Assembly (NCBI GenBank): GCA_937912025.1
Contig: CALDOZ010000010.1
Span: 1 to 64,000 of the forward strand
Direction: 5' to 3'
Length of the DNA: 64,000 bases
Source: an uncultured Clostridia bacterium
Lineage (GTDB): Bacteria; Bacillota; Clostridia; Christensenellales; Borkfalkiaceae
Below the pieces are notes generated by a model. That model made no database searches. It saw only the letters and a list, made by a program, of their open reading frames with translations, and was not told the origin of the DNA. Both the position numbers and the translations under genes were made by a program. This document shows positions 8,171 to 16,708 of the stretch, piece after piece (within the stretch, counting starts at the first letter, position 1; every line of letters begins with the position of its first letter).

Positions 8171-9457
8171 ATGGAAAAATTAAAAATTGGTATAGTTGGT
8201 TTTGGGAATTATAGTTTTCAATATATAAATATATGGTTAAACCATCCACTTATTGAAAAAGTAGTTGGCGCTGAGTTTTTAGACGATAGACGTAAGCAAG
8301 TAGAAGACGAGTATAAAATTAAAACGTACAAATCGTTTGACGAAATGCTTGAAAACGAGTCAGACCTTAACGCGGTTGCTATTTTCACGGGTAGGCACAT
8401 GCACGGGCCTCAAGTTATTAAAGCGCTTAATATGGGTAAAAACGTTTTCTCGGCAGTACCAATGGCGGTTACTGAAGAAGAAATAGTTGAAATCTTGCGT
8501 TTGGTTGAAAAAACTCGCCTTACTTATATGATGGCGGAAACTTGTTATTATTTTCCGTGCGCGGTATGGTGTCGCGAACAATATAAGCAAGGTAAGTTTG
8601 GTAAATTCCAATACGGAGAATCACAATATTATCACGATATTTCAGATATGTTTAGCGCTTTTTACGCGTCTAACGTAAATACCGATAAAAGTTGGAAATG
8701 GTTTGCTGGTATTCCGCCTATGTATTATTCAACTCACTCAACATCAATGCTTTATTCAGTAATTAACGAGTATCCGGTAGAAGTATCGTGTTATGGTATA
8801 AGAGATACTTATAACGACGATATATACGGCGAAGATAAAAACGAGTGGGGCAATCCTTATTCAAATCAAACGTCAATAGTTAGAATGAGTGGTGGTGGCG
8901 TTGCAAGAATAAACGAATTTAGACGTATTGGTACGACTAAACCGTCGTCGTATTTAAGTAGTTTATACGGCGATTTAGGCGGTTATGAATATAGCGGACA
9001 ACAACATTTATTTTCAAGAAACGTTGAAAACCCAAGAGAATTTTCTACTGAAGACGTTAGCGAACAAGTAAACACTTTTAAGTGGCTTGAAGATAGAAAT
9101 AAAACGGATATTGATAAATCTCAATTAATTTTTGATTATAAATATCATTGCGGATTTTCGCCTTGTCAAAACTACAACCGTTTGCCTAAAAACTTTTTAA
9201 CGTTTACAGAAAAGCAAAAGGAAAATTTTATGCACGGTCATAACGGTTCGCATATTTTATTGGTTGACGATTTTGTTCGCTCTGTTATAACGAAAAAATT
9301 ACCGCCTGTTGACCCTTGGTTTGCGGCGTATTGCACGCTTACAGGAATATATGCGCATAAGAGTTCAATGATGGGTGGAGTTCCAGTTAAAATTCCAGAC
9401 GTGGGACATAAACCTGCTGATTGGGATTACATTGATTTTGACGAAATAAAATATTAA
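8171..9457 (+). CDS. Gfo/Idh/MocA-family oxidoreductase
   Basis: 428 residues. The N-terminus IGIVGFGNYSFQY is a Rossmann NAD(P) site, and the C-terminal half is the alpha/beta dimerisation domain of the family. The usual EKP motif after the fifth strand is replaced by SAVPMAV, so the common catalytic Lys is absent and the chemistry may differ from standard sugar dehydrogenation. AAGGAG precedes the ATG. First gene of a run with an isomerase-like gene and two more Gfo/Idh genes, probably under the divergent AraC regulator. The substrate is likely a sugar, glycoside or uronate derivative. Confidence 0.8.
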   Translation: MEKLKIGIVGFGNYSFQYINIWLNHPLIEKVVGAEFLDDRRKQVEDEYKIKTYKSFDEMLENESDLNAVAIFTGRHMHGPQVIKALNMGKNVFSAVPMAVTEEEIVEILRLVEKTRLTYMMAETCYYFPCAVWCREQYKQGKFGKFQYGESQYYHDISDMFSAFYASNVNTDKSWKWFAGIPPMYYSTHSTSMLYSVINEYPVEVSCYGIRDTYNDDIYGEDKNEWGNPYSNQTSIVRMSGGGVARINEFRRIGTTKPSSYLSSLYGDLGGYEYSGQQHLFSRNVENPREFSTEDVSEQVNTFKWLEDRNKTDIDKSQLIFDYKYHCGFSPCQNYNRLPKNFLTFTEKQKENFMHGHNGSHILLVDDFVRSVITKKLPPVDPWFAAYCTLTGIYAHKSSMMGGVPVKIPDVGHKPADWDYIDFDEIKY

Positions 9458-9493
9458 TGTTAACTTTGTCCATATAAACAATATGATTTTATA

Positions 9494-9522
9494 TGGACAA
9501 TTAACTTTTTATAAAATATAAT
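9494..9522 (+). promoter_or_regulatory. promoter immediately upstream of the isomerase-like gene
   Basis: TGGACA at 9494-9499, 17-bp spacer, TATAAT at 9517-9522. The ATG at 9533 is only 10 bases after the -10 and no ribosome site intervenes, so the transcript would start within a few bases of the ATG. Confidence 0.65.
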
Positions 9523-9532
9523 GAAATAAAAA

Positions 9533-10303
9533 ATGATAGATAGAATTAGTGTTTGCGTTGATATGATGTTTGCGCCGTCAACGTTTAATGAAAAATTAAT
9601 TAGGTGCAAAAACTGTAATTTTAAAACTATTGAGTTTTGGAAATGGTCAAATAAAAATTTAAACGAAATAATTAATAGCAGTTTAAACGTTAGTATTTTT
9701 AACCTTGATAGTAGTAACGATAAATTGTCTTACGACTTATCTCGCGGGATAATTAACGATGGTAGAGTTGACGATTTTATTTCAGCGCTAAATGAAAGTA
9801 TTCCCGTATACAAAAAACTAAATGCTAAAGCAATGATTGTATTAATTGGTGAAAATGCTAATTATAGTGAAGAAAATTGTTTAAAGTGTTTATTAAAAGC
9901 AAAACCAATTTTAGAAAAAGAGAACGTTAATTTAGTTATTGAACCATTAAACGCTACTGACCGCGTAGGGTATAGTATGCCGTATGTAGCCCCCGTTTTT
10001 GATTTAGTTAAAAAAGTAAATAGTAAACACGTTAAAGTTTTATACGATATTTATCATCAAAACGTTACGGGCGACTTTGACTTAGATAACGTTATTAAAA
10101 ATTTAGAGTATATCGGTCATTTTCACGTTGCCGACGCGCCTGGTAGACACGAACCGGGTAGCGCTAAAATTGATTACGTTAAAATTATAAATACCATTAT
10201 AAAATTTGGGTATAAAAATTATATAGGTTTAGAATATCGCGCGACTAAGCGTGATGAAGATACTTTTGAATTTCTAAATGAATTAGTAAAATTTAAGGAG
10301 TAA
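9533..10303 (+). CDS. hydroxypyruvate isomerase-like TIM-barrel protein
   Basis: 256 residues of the xylose-isomerase-like TIM-barrel superfamily. VIEPLN near 140, LYDIYHQ near 177 and HFHVADAPGRHEPGSAKIDY near 200 match the Hyi (hydroxypyruvate isomerase) branch, whose Glu, Asp, His and Glu residues bind a divalent metal. Members isomerise or epimerise small keto sugars, and in neighbourhoods with Gfo/Idh enzymes they often act on oxidised sugars. The start codon lacks a ribosome site and lies just after a -10 box. It is followed two bases later by another Gfo/Idh gene. Confidence 0.8.
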   Translation: MIDRISVCVDMMFAPSTFNEKLIRCKNCNFKTIEFWKWSNKNLNEIINSSLNVSIFNLDSSNDKLSYDLSRGIINDGRVDDFISALNESIPVYKKLNAKAMIVLIGENANYSEENCLKCLLKAKPILEKENVNLVIEPLNATDRVGYSMPYVAPVFDLVKKVNSKHVKVLYDIYHQNVTGDFDLDNVIKNLEYIGHFHVADAPGRHEPGSAKIDYVKIINTIIKFGYKNYIGLEYRATKRDEDTFEFLNELVKFKE

Positions 10304-10305
10304 TT

Positions 10306-11382
10306 ATGTTTAAAGTATGTATTATCAGTTGTGGTATGATTGCCAACTCGGCGCATATACCAGCGTATAAAAGATTTAGTGATGATTTTGAAATTGTTGC
10401 AGTTTGCGATATTAATGAAAAATCCGCAAAAGAAACTGCTCAAAATCACGGAATTTCTAAATACTATTTAGATGCTAAAACTATGCTTGACGAAGTTAAA
10501 CCAGACCTTGTTTCTATATGCGTTCCTAACTGTTTTCATAAAGAATACGCTATAATGGCGCTTAAAGCAGGCGCAAACGTTTTATGCGAAAAACCACTTG
10601 CTTTTACTTATAGCGACGCTGTAGAAATGTTTAACGTTGCTAAAGAATGTGGTAAAATTTTAATGGCTTGCCAAACAATGCGTTTTACTCCTGATAGAAT
10701 TGCCGCTAAAAAATACATGCAAGCGGAAGGTGTTGGCGACGTTTATTACGGCGAAGTTGCAAGAATACGTCGTAGAGGTATACCATTTTGGGGCGCTTTC
10801 CATATTGAAAAGATTAGTAAAGGCGGAGCGTTTGTTGATATAGGCGTTCATATGCTTGACGCGCTTATCTACCTTATGGATAACCCTGAAGTTTTAAGCG
10901 TTACTGCAACGACTATGCAAAACCATAAAGACGAAATAGGCTCTTTAGAAGGTAGTGGAGCGTTTACGGGCAACGTTTCAAACGCGAGAAAGTTTAATCC
11001 AGACGAAATGGACGTTGAAGATTTTTCTTGCGGACTTATTAAGTTTAAAAACGGCGCAAATATCACTTTTAAAGTTGCTTGGGCGGCAAATATGCCAGAA
11101 TATAACGATATTAAAATCGTAGGCAAAAAAGGTGGACTTTATTTACCTGAAGGTAAAATCTATTTTGGTGAAAAGGGTGAAAAAACTCTTGAAACAACGC
11201 CGTGTCCTTACGATACGCCTTTTTCTGGTCACGTTTATATAATTGATAACTTTAGAAAGGTTTTAAAAGGCGAAGAGCAACCTATAGTTAAGCCTGAAGA
11301 AACTATTAACGTATCTAAAATAATAGAAATGTTCTATAAATCGGCAAAACTCAAAAGAGAGGTTTATTTTGATGAAAATTAA
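10306..11382 (+). CDS. Gfo/Idh/MocA-family oxidoreductase
   Basis: 358 residues. CIISCGMIANSAHIPAY is a divergent Rossmann start (Ser-Cys-Gly in place of Gly-x-Gly). CEKPLAF near residue 97 keeps the catalytic Lys of the family. GGAFVDIGVHMLDAL near 170 supplies the conserved GGxxxDxGxHxxD active-site motif. It should oxidise a sugar or cyclitol hydroxyl with NAD(P). GGAG precedes the ATG. Its end overlaps the start of the next oxidoreductase by 11 bases. Confidence 0.87.
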   Translation: MFKVCIISCGMIANSAHIPAYKRFSDDFEIVAVCDINEKSAKETAQNHGISKYYLDAKTMLDEVKPDLVSICVPNCFHKEYAIMALKAGANVLCEKPLAFTYSDAVEMFNVAKECGKILMACQTMRFTPDRIAAKKYMQAEGVGDVYYGEVARIRRRGIPFWGAFHIEKISKGGAFVDIGVHMLDALIYLMDNPEVLSVTATTMQNHKDEIGSLEGSGAFTGNVSNARKFNPDEMDVEDFSCGLIKFKNGANITFKVAWAANMPEYNDIKIVGKKGGLYLPEGKIYFGEKGEKTLETTPCPYDTPFSGHVYIIDNFRKVLKGEEQPIVKPEETINVSKIIEMFYKSAKLKREVYFDEN

Positions 11383-12475
11383 AAGCGTAATTATTGGTTT
11401 TTCTCATATGCACGTTAACGAAGTTGCGTTATATATTAGCGAAAGGGAAGATATGGAACTTGTTGCCGTTGCCGATGCTGATAGCGGTAACGAGCAAATA
11501 GACGGCTATCGTTATACTCAAAAATGGAATTTACAAAACGTTAAAGAAAAATACTGCTCTAACGTTTATGAAGATTTTAAAGTTATGCTTGACGAAGTTA
11601 AGCCTGACGTTGCGTTTATTTTAACTGAAAACTCGTTAAAACCGTATATAGTTGAAGAATGCGCTAAACGTAAAATTGACGTTTGTATTGAAAAACCTAT
11701 GGCGGTTAGTTTAAGCGAGGCTAAAAAAATTAAAGAAAGCGTTGAAAAATACGGTATTACAGCGCTCGTTAACTGGCCTGTTGCGTGGAGACCTTACGTT
11801 CATAAAATGAAAAAGGCGCTTGATAGCGGTGTGGTAGGGAAGCCTATTAAACTTCGCTATATAAACGGTCATACAGGACCGCTTGGTAAAGGCGCTAAAC
11901 ATCGTGGCGTAAGCGAAAACGCCGAAGAAATGACTGACGAAGTTAGAAGTAAAACGTGGTGGCATAAGTCTGAGTACGGTGGTGGCGTGTATCTTGATAT
12001 AGCGTGCTACGGTTGTTATTTTGCCGATTGGTTTTTAACGGGTAACGCTAACTCGGTTGTGAGCGTAGGTAAAAATTTAAATACTCCTTTTGGAGATACG
12101 GACGACAACTTTGGCGCTATTATTAGTTACGATAAGCAAATGGCGGTTATTGAAGGAACGTGGACTACTCCGCGCGTTGTTATTCCGTCAGGACCAATGC
12201 TTCTATGTGAAAACGGCGTAATTACTTGTACGGGTGGCGCTGAAAATATGCCAGACGTTAAAGTTTACGATATTTATGGTAACGAGATTGTTATTGACGA
12301 CGTAAATATGCACGTTAAATACAAAAATATGCCTAATATGTACGCCGAATTAAAAAACAATAATCAAGAAGTTTTCGAGATGGTTACTCTTGAAAAAAAT
12401 ATGGAAATTATGGCGTTACTTGACGCTTGTATTGAAAGTTCAAAAAACGGTAAAAGCGAAAAAGTTTTAAAATAA
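11372..12475 (+). CDS. Gfo/Idh/MocA-family oxidoreductase
   Basis: 367 residues. IIGFSHMHVNEVALY is an atypical nucleotide-binding start. IEKPMAV near residue 110 carries the catalytic Lys, and GGVYLDIACYGCYFADW near 205 is a degenerate form of the GGxxxDxGxH motif with Cys-Tyr in place of the usual His region. ATG at 11372 is chosen because AGAGAGG lies about 9 bases upstream; a TTG sits just before it. It overlaps the upstream gene. It may pair with the previous oxidoreductase to reverse the oxidation after isomerisation, which is inferred from context. Confidence 0.82.
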   Translation: MKIKSVIIGFSHMHVNEVALYISEREDMELVAVADADSGNEQIDGYRYTQKWNLQNVKEKYCSNVYEDFKVMLDEVKPDVAFILTENSLKPYIVEECAKRKIDVCIEKPMAVSLSEAKKIKESVEKYGITALVNWPVAWRPYVHKMKKALDSGVVGKPIKLRYINGHTGPLGKGAKHRGVSENAEEMTDEVRSKTWWHKSEYGGGVYLDIACYGCYFADWFLTGNANSVVSVGKNLNTPFGDTDDNFGAIISYDKQMAVIEGTWTTPRVVIPSGPMLLCENGVITCTGGAENMPDVKVYDIYGNEIVIDDVNMHVKYKNMPNMYAELKNNNQEVFEMVTLEKNMEIMALLDACIESSKNGKSEKVLK

Positions 12476-12495
12476 AAAAGTATTTGAGGTATTAA

Positions 12496-14706
12496 ATGCT
12501 TACCTATAATGATAGACTAAAAATTTTACGTCAAACTAAAATCGAGCATACTTTAGCAAAGAAAATACAAAACGGTTATACTGATCTTGACGATTTTGGT
12601 ACTGTGCCAATATCAGAAGGTTACGAAGTTATGCCGTGGTATAATAGCGCTAACGGAAGTTTTTACGGTTACGACGGAATGAGCGAAAACTTTTGTAGGG
12701 TAATTGATGCTCACGAACCGTACGTTGATGCTATGGAAATGCTTTGCGGTAGATGGCGAGATATGCTCGTTAACTATCGTGGCGACGTTCACTACGCACC
12801 TAATTGGTTAAAAAATAAACCCGAAGTAATGAAAGTGATGAGTAGCGCTGATACTCAGTTTAGTAAGCGTTGGGATGAGCAACGTTTTCCTTACGATCAT
12901 TTGAAACCGTTGCAGAAAAAATATAATATTCAAACAGGTATTGACGGTGATGCTCATCTTGCTTGCGATTACTCTATCGGTTTTGAGTTAGGTTTTGGTG
13001 GACTACTTGAAAAAATTCGTAAATATCGCGATATTAACGTAAAAAATAAAGATTTTTATAATGCCGAAGAAAAGGTTGTTCTTGCTATAATTAGGTTTAT
13101 AGATAGGCATATCTTAAAAATTGAAGAAATGCTAAAAAGCGAAACAAGACCTGAAATTGTTACGTCGCTACAAGATATGCTAACTGCTTGTAAAAACGTA
13201 AGACTTAATCCTCCTAAAACTTTTCACGAAGTGTGTCAATGGACGGCGTTTTTTAATTGCGCGTCAAGAATATATACTCGTGACGGCGCAGGTTTTCAAC
13301 TTGACGCGCTTTTATATCCGTATTACCTTCGCGATAAAAAGGAAGGTATTTTAGATGATGAAAAGGCTAAATTTTTAATAGCGAATTTACTTTTAATTGA
13401 TCCCCATTATTATCAAATTTCTGGTGTTGACGAGTTTGATAACGATTTAACCAACGAGTTGTCTTATTTAATTTTAGATGCGGCGGACAGTATAAATATT
13501 GCTTGCAACTTGACTGTTCGCGTACATGATAATTGTGACGCTAAGTTCTTTGATAAAGCCGTTTATTACCTTATTAAAAACAAAAACGGTTGGCCTAGAT
13601 TTTGTAACGATAAGGCGCTTTCAGAAGGTTATATGAAAAACGGTGTTGATAAAAAGACGGCGCGCGAACGCATTGCCGTAGGTTGTAATTGGATGTGTGT
13701 TCCGGGTAAGGAATTCCCTATGAACGATACCGTTAAAATAAACGTTGCAAAGGTTTTTTACGAAGCGTTTATGGAAATGAAAGACGAGCCCAATAAAAGT
13801 ACGCAATTATTATATGAGATTTTTGAAAAGCATCTTAAAATTGCAATTGACGTTACAGCGCAAGGTGTTAACTTGCATATTGATAATCAATGGCAAGTAA
13901 CTCCTGAACTCATCATGAATTTAATGATGAAAAACACTATTGAATTAGGTCAAGATATTTCTAAATGCGCCGAACTTTACACGGTTGGCGTGGACGGAGT
14001 TGGTCTTGCCGTTGTTGCTGATAGTTTTGCGGCGCTTAAAGTTAAGGTTGAAAATGAAAAAGTTCTTGATTGGAAAACTGTTTACGAGCAAATTGAAAAC
14101 AATTTTGAAAACGAGCGTGTAAGACTTATTTTAAATTCAACTCCTAAATATTGTAGTGGAAATAGCGTTGCCGACGAATACGCTTTAAAATTAACTCAAA
14201 CGTGGGTTAAAAACGTTAAAAATCAAAAAATGCCAAAAGGAAGACAGTTAATCCCGGGCTGGTTTAGTTGGGCAAGGTCGGTTGAATACGGCAAAACTGT
14301 CGGCGCTACTCCTAACGGTCGCTTTGCAGGCACTCCCGTTTCACACGGCGCAAACCCAAACCCGCGTTTTAGAATAGACGGCGCTGCAACAGCGCAATCA
14401 AATGGTATAGCGTCAGTCCAATGTGGTTATGGTAATACCGCGCCTTTGCAAATTGAGTTTGACCCGCAAGTTGCCGAAGAAAACGGCGTTGCTATTATCG
14501 GCGCGTTTATAAAAGGTCATTTTGCTAAAGGTGGAACGCTGATAAATATAAACGTTCTTGACGGTGATAAACTTTTAAAAGCGCATGAAAACCCAGATTT
14601 ATATCCCGATTTAGTCGTTAGAGTTACAGGATTTACCGCTTATTTTGCAACTTTATCTCCTGAATTTAGACAACTTGTCGTTGATAGATTTATTAAAGGT
14701 ATGTAA
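12496..14706 (+). CDS. unusual glycyl radical enzyme (PFL-like family)
   Basis: 736 residues with the full glycyl-radical-enzyme layout: an N-terminal PFL-like barrel, a thiyl Cys at 397 in VGCNWMC, and the radical Gly at 712 in RVTGFTAYF. Diol dehydratases and choline lyase have Cys-x-Glu at the active site, but here Glu is replaced by Trp and a second Cys follows at 401; PFL has adjacent cysteines, which are also absent. The reaction is therefore not one of the well-known classes. Neighbours suggest a sugar-derived substrate. No activating enzyme lies alongside; the only one in the window is pflA at 41.9 kb. TTGAGG precedes the ATG. Confidence 0.85.
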   Translation: MLTYNDRLKILRQTKIEHTLAKKIQNGYTDLDDFGTVPISEGYEVMPWYNSANGSFYGYDGMSENFCRVIDAHEPYVDAMEMLCGRWRDMLVNYRGDVHYAPNWLKNKPEVMKVMSSADTQFSKRWDEQRFPYDHLKPLQKKYNIQTGIDGDAHLACDYSIGFELGFGGLLEKIRKYRDINVKNKDFYNAEEKVVLAIIRFIDRHILKIEEMLKSETRPEIVTSLQDMLTACKNVRLNPPKTFHEVCQWTAFFNCASRIYTRDGAGFQLDALLYPYYLRDKKEGILDDEKAKFLIANLLLIDPHYYQISGVDEFDNDLTNELSYLILDAADSINIACNLTVRVHDNCDAKFFDKAVYYLIKNKNGWPRFCNDKALSEGYMKNGVDKKTARERIAVGCNWMCVPGKEFPMNDTVKINVAKVFYEAFMEMKDEPNKSTQLLYEIFEKHLKIAIDVTAQGVNLHIDNQWQVTPELIMNLMMKNTIELGQDISKCAELYTVGVDGVGLAVVADSFAALKVKVENEKVLDWKTVYEQIENNFENERVRLILNSTPKYCSGNSVADEYALKLTQTWVKNVKNQKMPKGRQLIPGWFSWARSVEYGKTVGATPNGRFAGTPVSHGANPNPRFRIDGAATAQSNGIASVQCGYGNTAPLQIEFDPQVAEENGVAIIGAFIKGHFAKGGTLININVLDGDKLLKAHENPDLYPDLVVRVTGFTAYFATLSPEFRQLVVDRFIKGM

Positions 14707-14723
14707 TTGAATATTAAGTAAAA

Positions 14724-14755
14724 AACAACTCTAATATTTTAGAGTTGTTTTTTTT
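14724..14755 (+). terminator. terminator after the glycyl radical enzyme gene
   Basis: AACAACTCTA (14724-14733) pairs perfectly with TAGAGTTGTT (14740-14749) and continues into T's. Confidence 0.9.
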
Positions 14756-14840
14756 AGTTTGTGCTTTTTAGCCGTTTGAAGTTTAATAACGTTATCAAAT
14801 TAGAGTAAAGTTTTATTAAGAATATCGAAAATACTTAAAA

Positions 14841-14866
14841 TGCATAAAATGCAATATTTTTATGCA
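14841..14866. promoter_or_regulatory. inverted repeat upstream of the uxu promoter
   Basis: TGCATAAAA (14841-14849) and TTTTATGCA (14858-14866) form perfect 9-bp arms with an 8-bp centre, 38 bases upstream of the -35. Candidate operator or activator site in the 313-base gap between 14707 and 15019. Confidence 0.5.
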
Positions 14867-14903
14867 GTAATTGCTTTTTTTAGGTAAAATTTTCATGTTA
14901 TAC

Positions 14904-14932
14904 TTGAAATGTTGGTTTTGGCGTGATATAAT
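14904..14932 (+). promoter_or_regulatory. promoter of the uxuA operon
   Basis: TTGAAA at 14904-14909, 17-bp spacer ending in TGA, TATAAT at 14927-14932. Predicted start near 14939, leaving about an 80-base leader. Confidence 0.8.
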
Positions 14933-14961
14933 TATAAAAACGTAAAGACTTTAAACAGTTT

Positions 14962-14980
14962 AATTGCAAACTTTGCAATT
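14962..14980. promoter_or_regulatory. palindrome in the uxuA leader
   Basis: AATTGCAAA-C-TTTGCAATT, a perfect 9-bp inverted repeat about 25-40 bases after the expected transcription start. It has the shape of a repressor operator. A short CGGCA/TGCCG stem at 14989-15000 follows. Confidence 0.55.
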
Positions 14981-15019
14981 TAAAATAACGGCATTTGCCG
15001 AAAATGAGGTTAATTTATT

Positions 15020-16051
15020 ATGAAAATGACTTTTAGATGGTATGGCGAAAACGACTGTATTCCTTTAAACTACATCAAACAAATTCAAGGAATGACGGGT
15101 GTTGTTACCGCTGTTTACGACGAGCCTGTTGGTGCTGTTTGGCCACTCGAAAAACTTTTAAAACTCAAAAAACTTGCAAACGACGCTGGTTTAGAGATGG
15201 AAGTTATCGAGTCTGTTCCCGTTCATGAAGATATTAAACTTGGTAAGCCTACGCGTGATAAATATATTGAAGCGTACAAGCAAAATATTATAAACTGCGG
15301 TAAAGCGGGTGTTAAATGTATTTGCTATAACTTTATGCCTGTTTTCGACTGGCTTAGAACAAACCTTTATTTTAAGCATCCAGACGGTGCGACTTCGCTT
15401 TCATACTCTCACGAAGAACTTTTAAAATGCGATCCTCATAACCTTCATTTGCCAGGTTGGGACGAAAGTTATACTCAAGAAGAGCTTAACGGTCTTTTAG
15501 ACGAGTATAAAAATATGACTCATGAAAAGTTGTTTGAAAATTTAGTGTATTTCTTAAACGCTATTATGCCAGCGTGTGACGAGGCTGACGTTGACATGGC
15601 TATTCACCCAGACGATCCACCATGGGATATGTTTAATCTTCCGCGTATTATTTGTAAAGAAAGTGATTACGATAGACTTTTTGCCGCTGTTCCTAACAAG
15701 CATAACGGTATTACTTTCTGTACGGGTAGTTTAGGCGCGGGTAGATTTAACGACCTTCCTAAAATGGCTGGAATGTACGCTGACCGTATTTATTTTGCTC
15801 ACCTTCGTCAATTAAAATATACCGGCGACGTTGATTTTTACGAAAACGGACATATGACGTACGCTGGTAATATTGATATGTACGGTATTGTAAAAGCGCT
15901 TGAAGATAATGGATTTAAAGGTTATCTTCGTCCTGACCACGGCAGAAACGTTTGGGGAGAAGACGCTAAGCCTGGGTATGGTTTATATGATAGAGCAATG
16001 GGTGCTTGCTATCTTGCAGGCTTATTTGAAGCAGTTAAAAAAAATAAATAA
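15020..16051 (+). CDS. uxuA: mannonate dehydratase
   Basis: 343 residues matching UxuA along the whole length, from MTFRWYGENDCIPLNYIKQI at the start through FMPVFDWLRTNL and DVDMAIHPDDPP to YLRPDHGRNVWGE. It converts D-mannonate to 2-keto-3-deoxy-D-gluconate in hexuronate catabolism, a cytoplasmic Mn/Fe-dependent step. GAGG lies about 10 bases before the ATG. It heads a three-gene operon with a GDSL esterase and the fructuronate reductase, under its own promoter and palindrome. The lower-pathway kdgK and kdgA genes are not in the window. Confidence 0.95.
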   Translation: MKMTFRWYGENDCIPLNYIKQIQGMTGVVTAVYDEPVGAVWPLEKLLKLKKLANDAGLEMEVIESVPVHEDIKLGKPTRDKYIEAYKQNIINCGKAGVKCICYNFMPVFDWLRTNLYFKHPDGATSLSYSHEELLKCDPHNLHLPGWDESYTQEELNGLLDEYKNMTHEKLFENLVYFLNAIMPACDEADVDMAIHPDDPPWDMFNLPRIICKESDYDRLFAAVPNKHNGITFCTGSLGAGRFNDLPKMAGMYADRIYFAHLRQLKYTGDVDFYENGHMTYAGNIDMYGIVKALEDNGFKGYLRPDHGRNVWGEDAKPGYGLYDRAMGACYLAGLFEAVKKNK

Positions 16052-16075
16052 TTTTAGTTATATATAGGTGGTAAT

Positions 16076-16699
16076 ATGAAAATTTTGTTTTATGGTGATA
16101 GCATAACAGATATGGATCGTAATCGTCAAGTAGAAGATTCTTTAGGTATTGGCTACGTTCGTTCTGTTGCCGATTATTTAGTTAGTGAAGATCCTATTAA
16201 ATATAAAGTAATTAACCGTGGTATAAGCGGTAATAGAGTTGTTGACCTTTACGCAAGAATTAAAAGTGACGTGTGGAATATTGAGCCTGACGTTTTATCA
16301 ATATATATTGGCGTCAACGATATTTGGCACGAAATTGATTACAATAATGGTGTGGACGTAGAAAGATTTGAAAAAGTATATAGAATGCTTATTGAAGATA
16401 CTTTGAAACGTTTACCAAATGTAAAATTTATTCTTGTTGCTCCGTTTGTAACACGTGGTACTGCAACTGAAAAATATTTAGATAAGTTTAACGACGTTTC
16501 TAAATATGAAGATGTTGTTGTTAAATTAGCAAAAGAATATAATTTTGCTTATATTACGTTGCAAGAAGATTTTGATAAAGCCGTTGAAAAATATGGCTCA
16601 GATATCGTTGTTAAAGATGGTGTTCATCCTTGTTTATACGGCGCTACTATTATCGCTAAAAAATGGGTTGAATGCTTTAAGAAAAATATTGATAAGTAA
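16076..16699 (+). CDS. SGNH/GDSL hydrolase
   Basis: 207 residues, no signal peptide. FYGDSITDMDRNR holds the nucleophile Ser9, GVND near residue 82 is block III, and KDGVHPCLYG near 180 is the Asp-His block V. The closest family is rhamnogalacturonan acetylesterase/lysophospholipase-L1-like. Placed between uxuA and uxuB, it probably removes acetyl groups from imported oligogalacturonides or other uronate oligomers, an inference from position. GGTGG precedes the ATG. Confidence 0.85.
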   Translation: MKILFYGDSITDMDRNRQVEDSLGIGYVRSVADYLVSEDPIKYKVINRGISGNRVVDLYARIKSDVWNIEPDVLSIYIGVNDIWHEIDYNNGVDVERFEKVYRMLIEDTLKRLPNVKFILVAPFVTRGTATEKYLDKFNDVSKYEDVVVKLAKEYNFAYITLQEDFDKAVEKYGSDIVVKDGVHPCLYGATIIAKKWVECFKKNIDK

Positions 16700-16708
16700 G
16701 GAGATATT

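Noticed and set aside
12496..14706. Annotation as a second pyruvate formate-lyase
   Set aside because: The adjacent-Cys pair of PFL is absent and the active site reads CNWMC, so the protein is only placed in the wider glycyl radical family.
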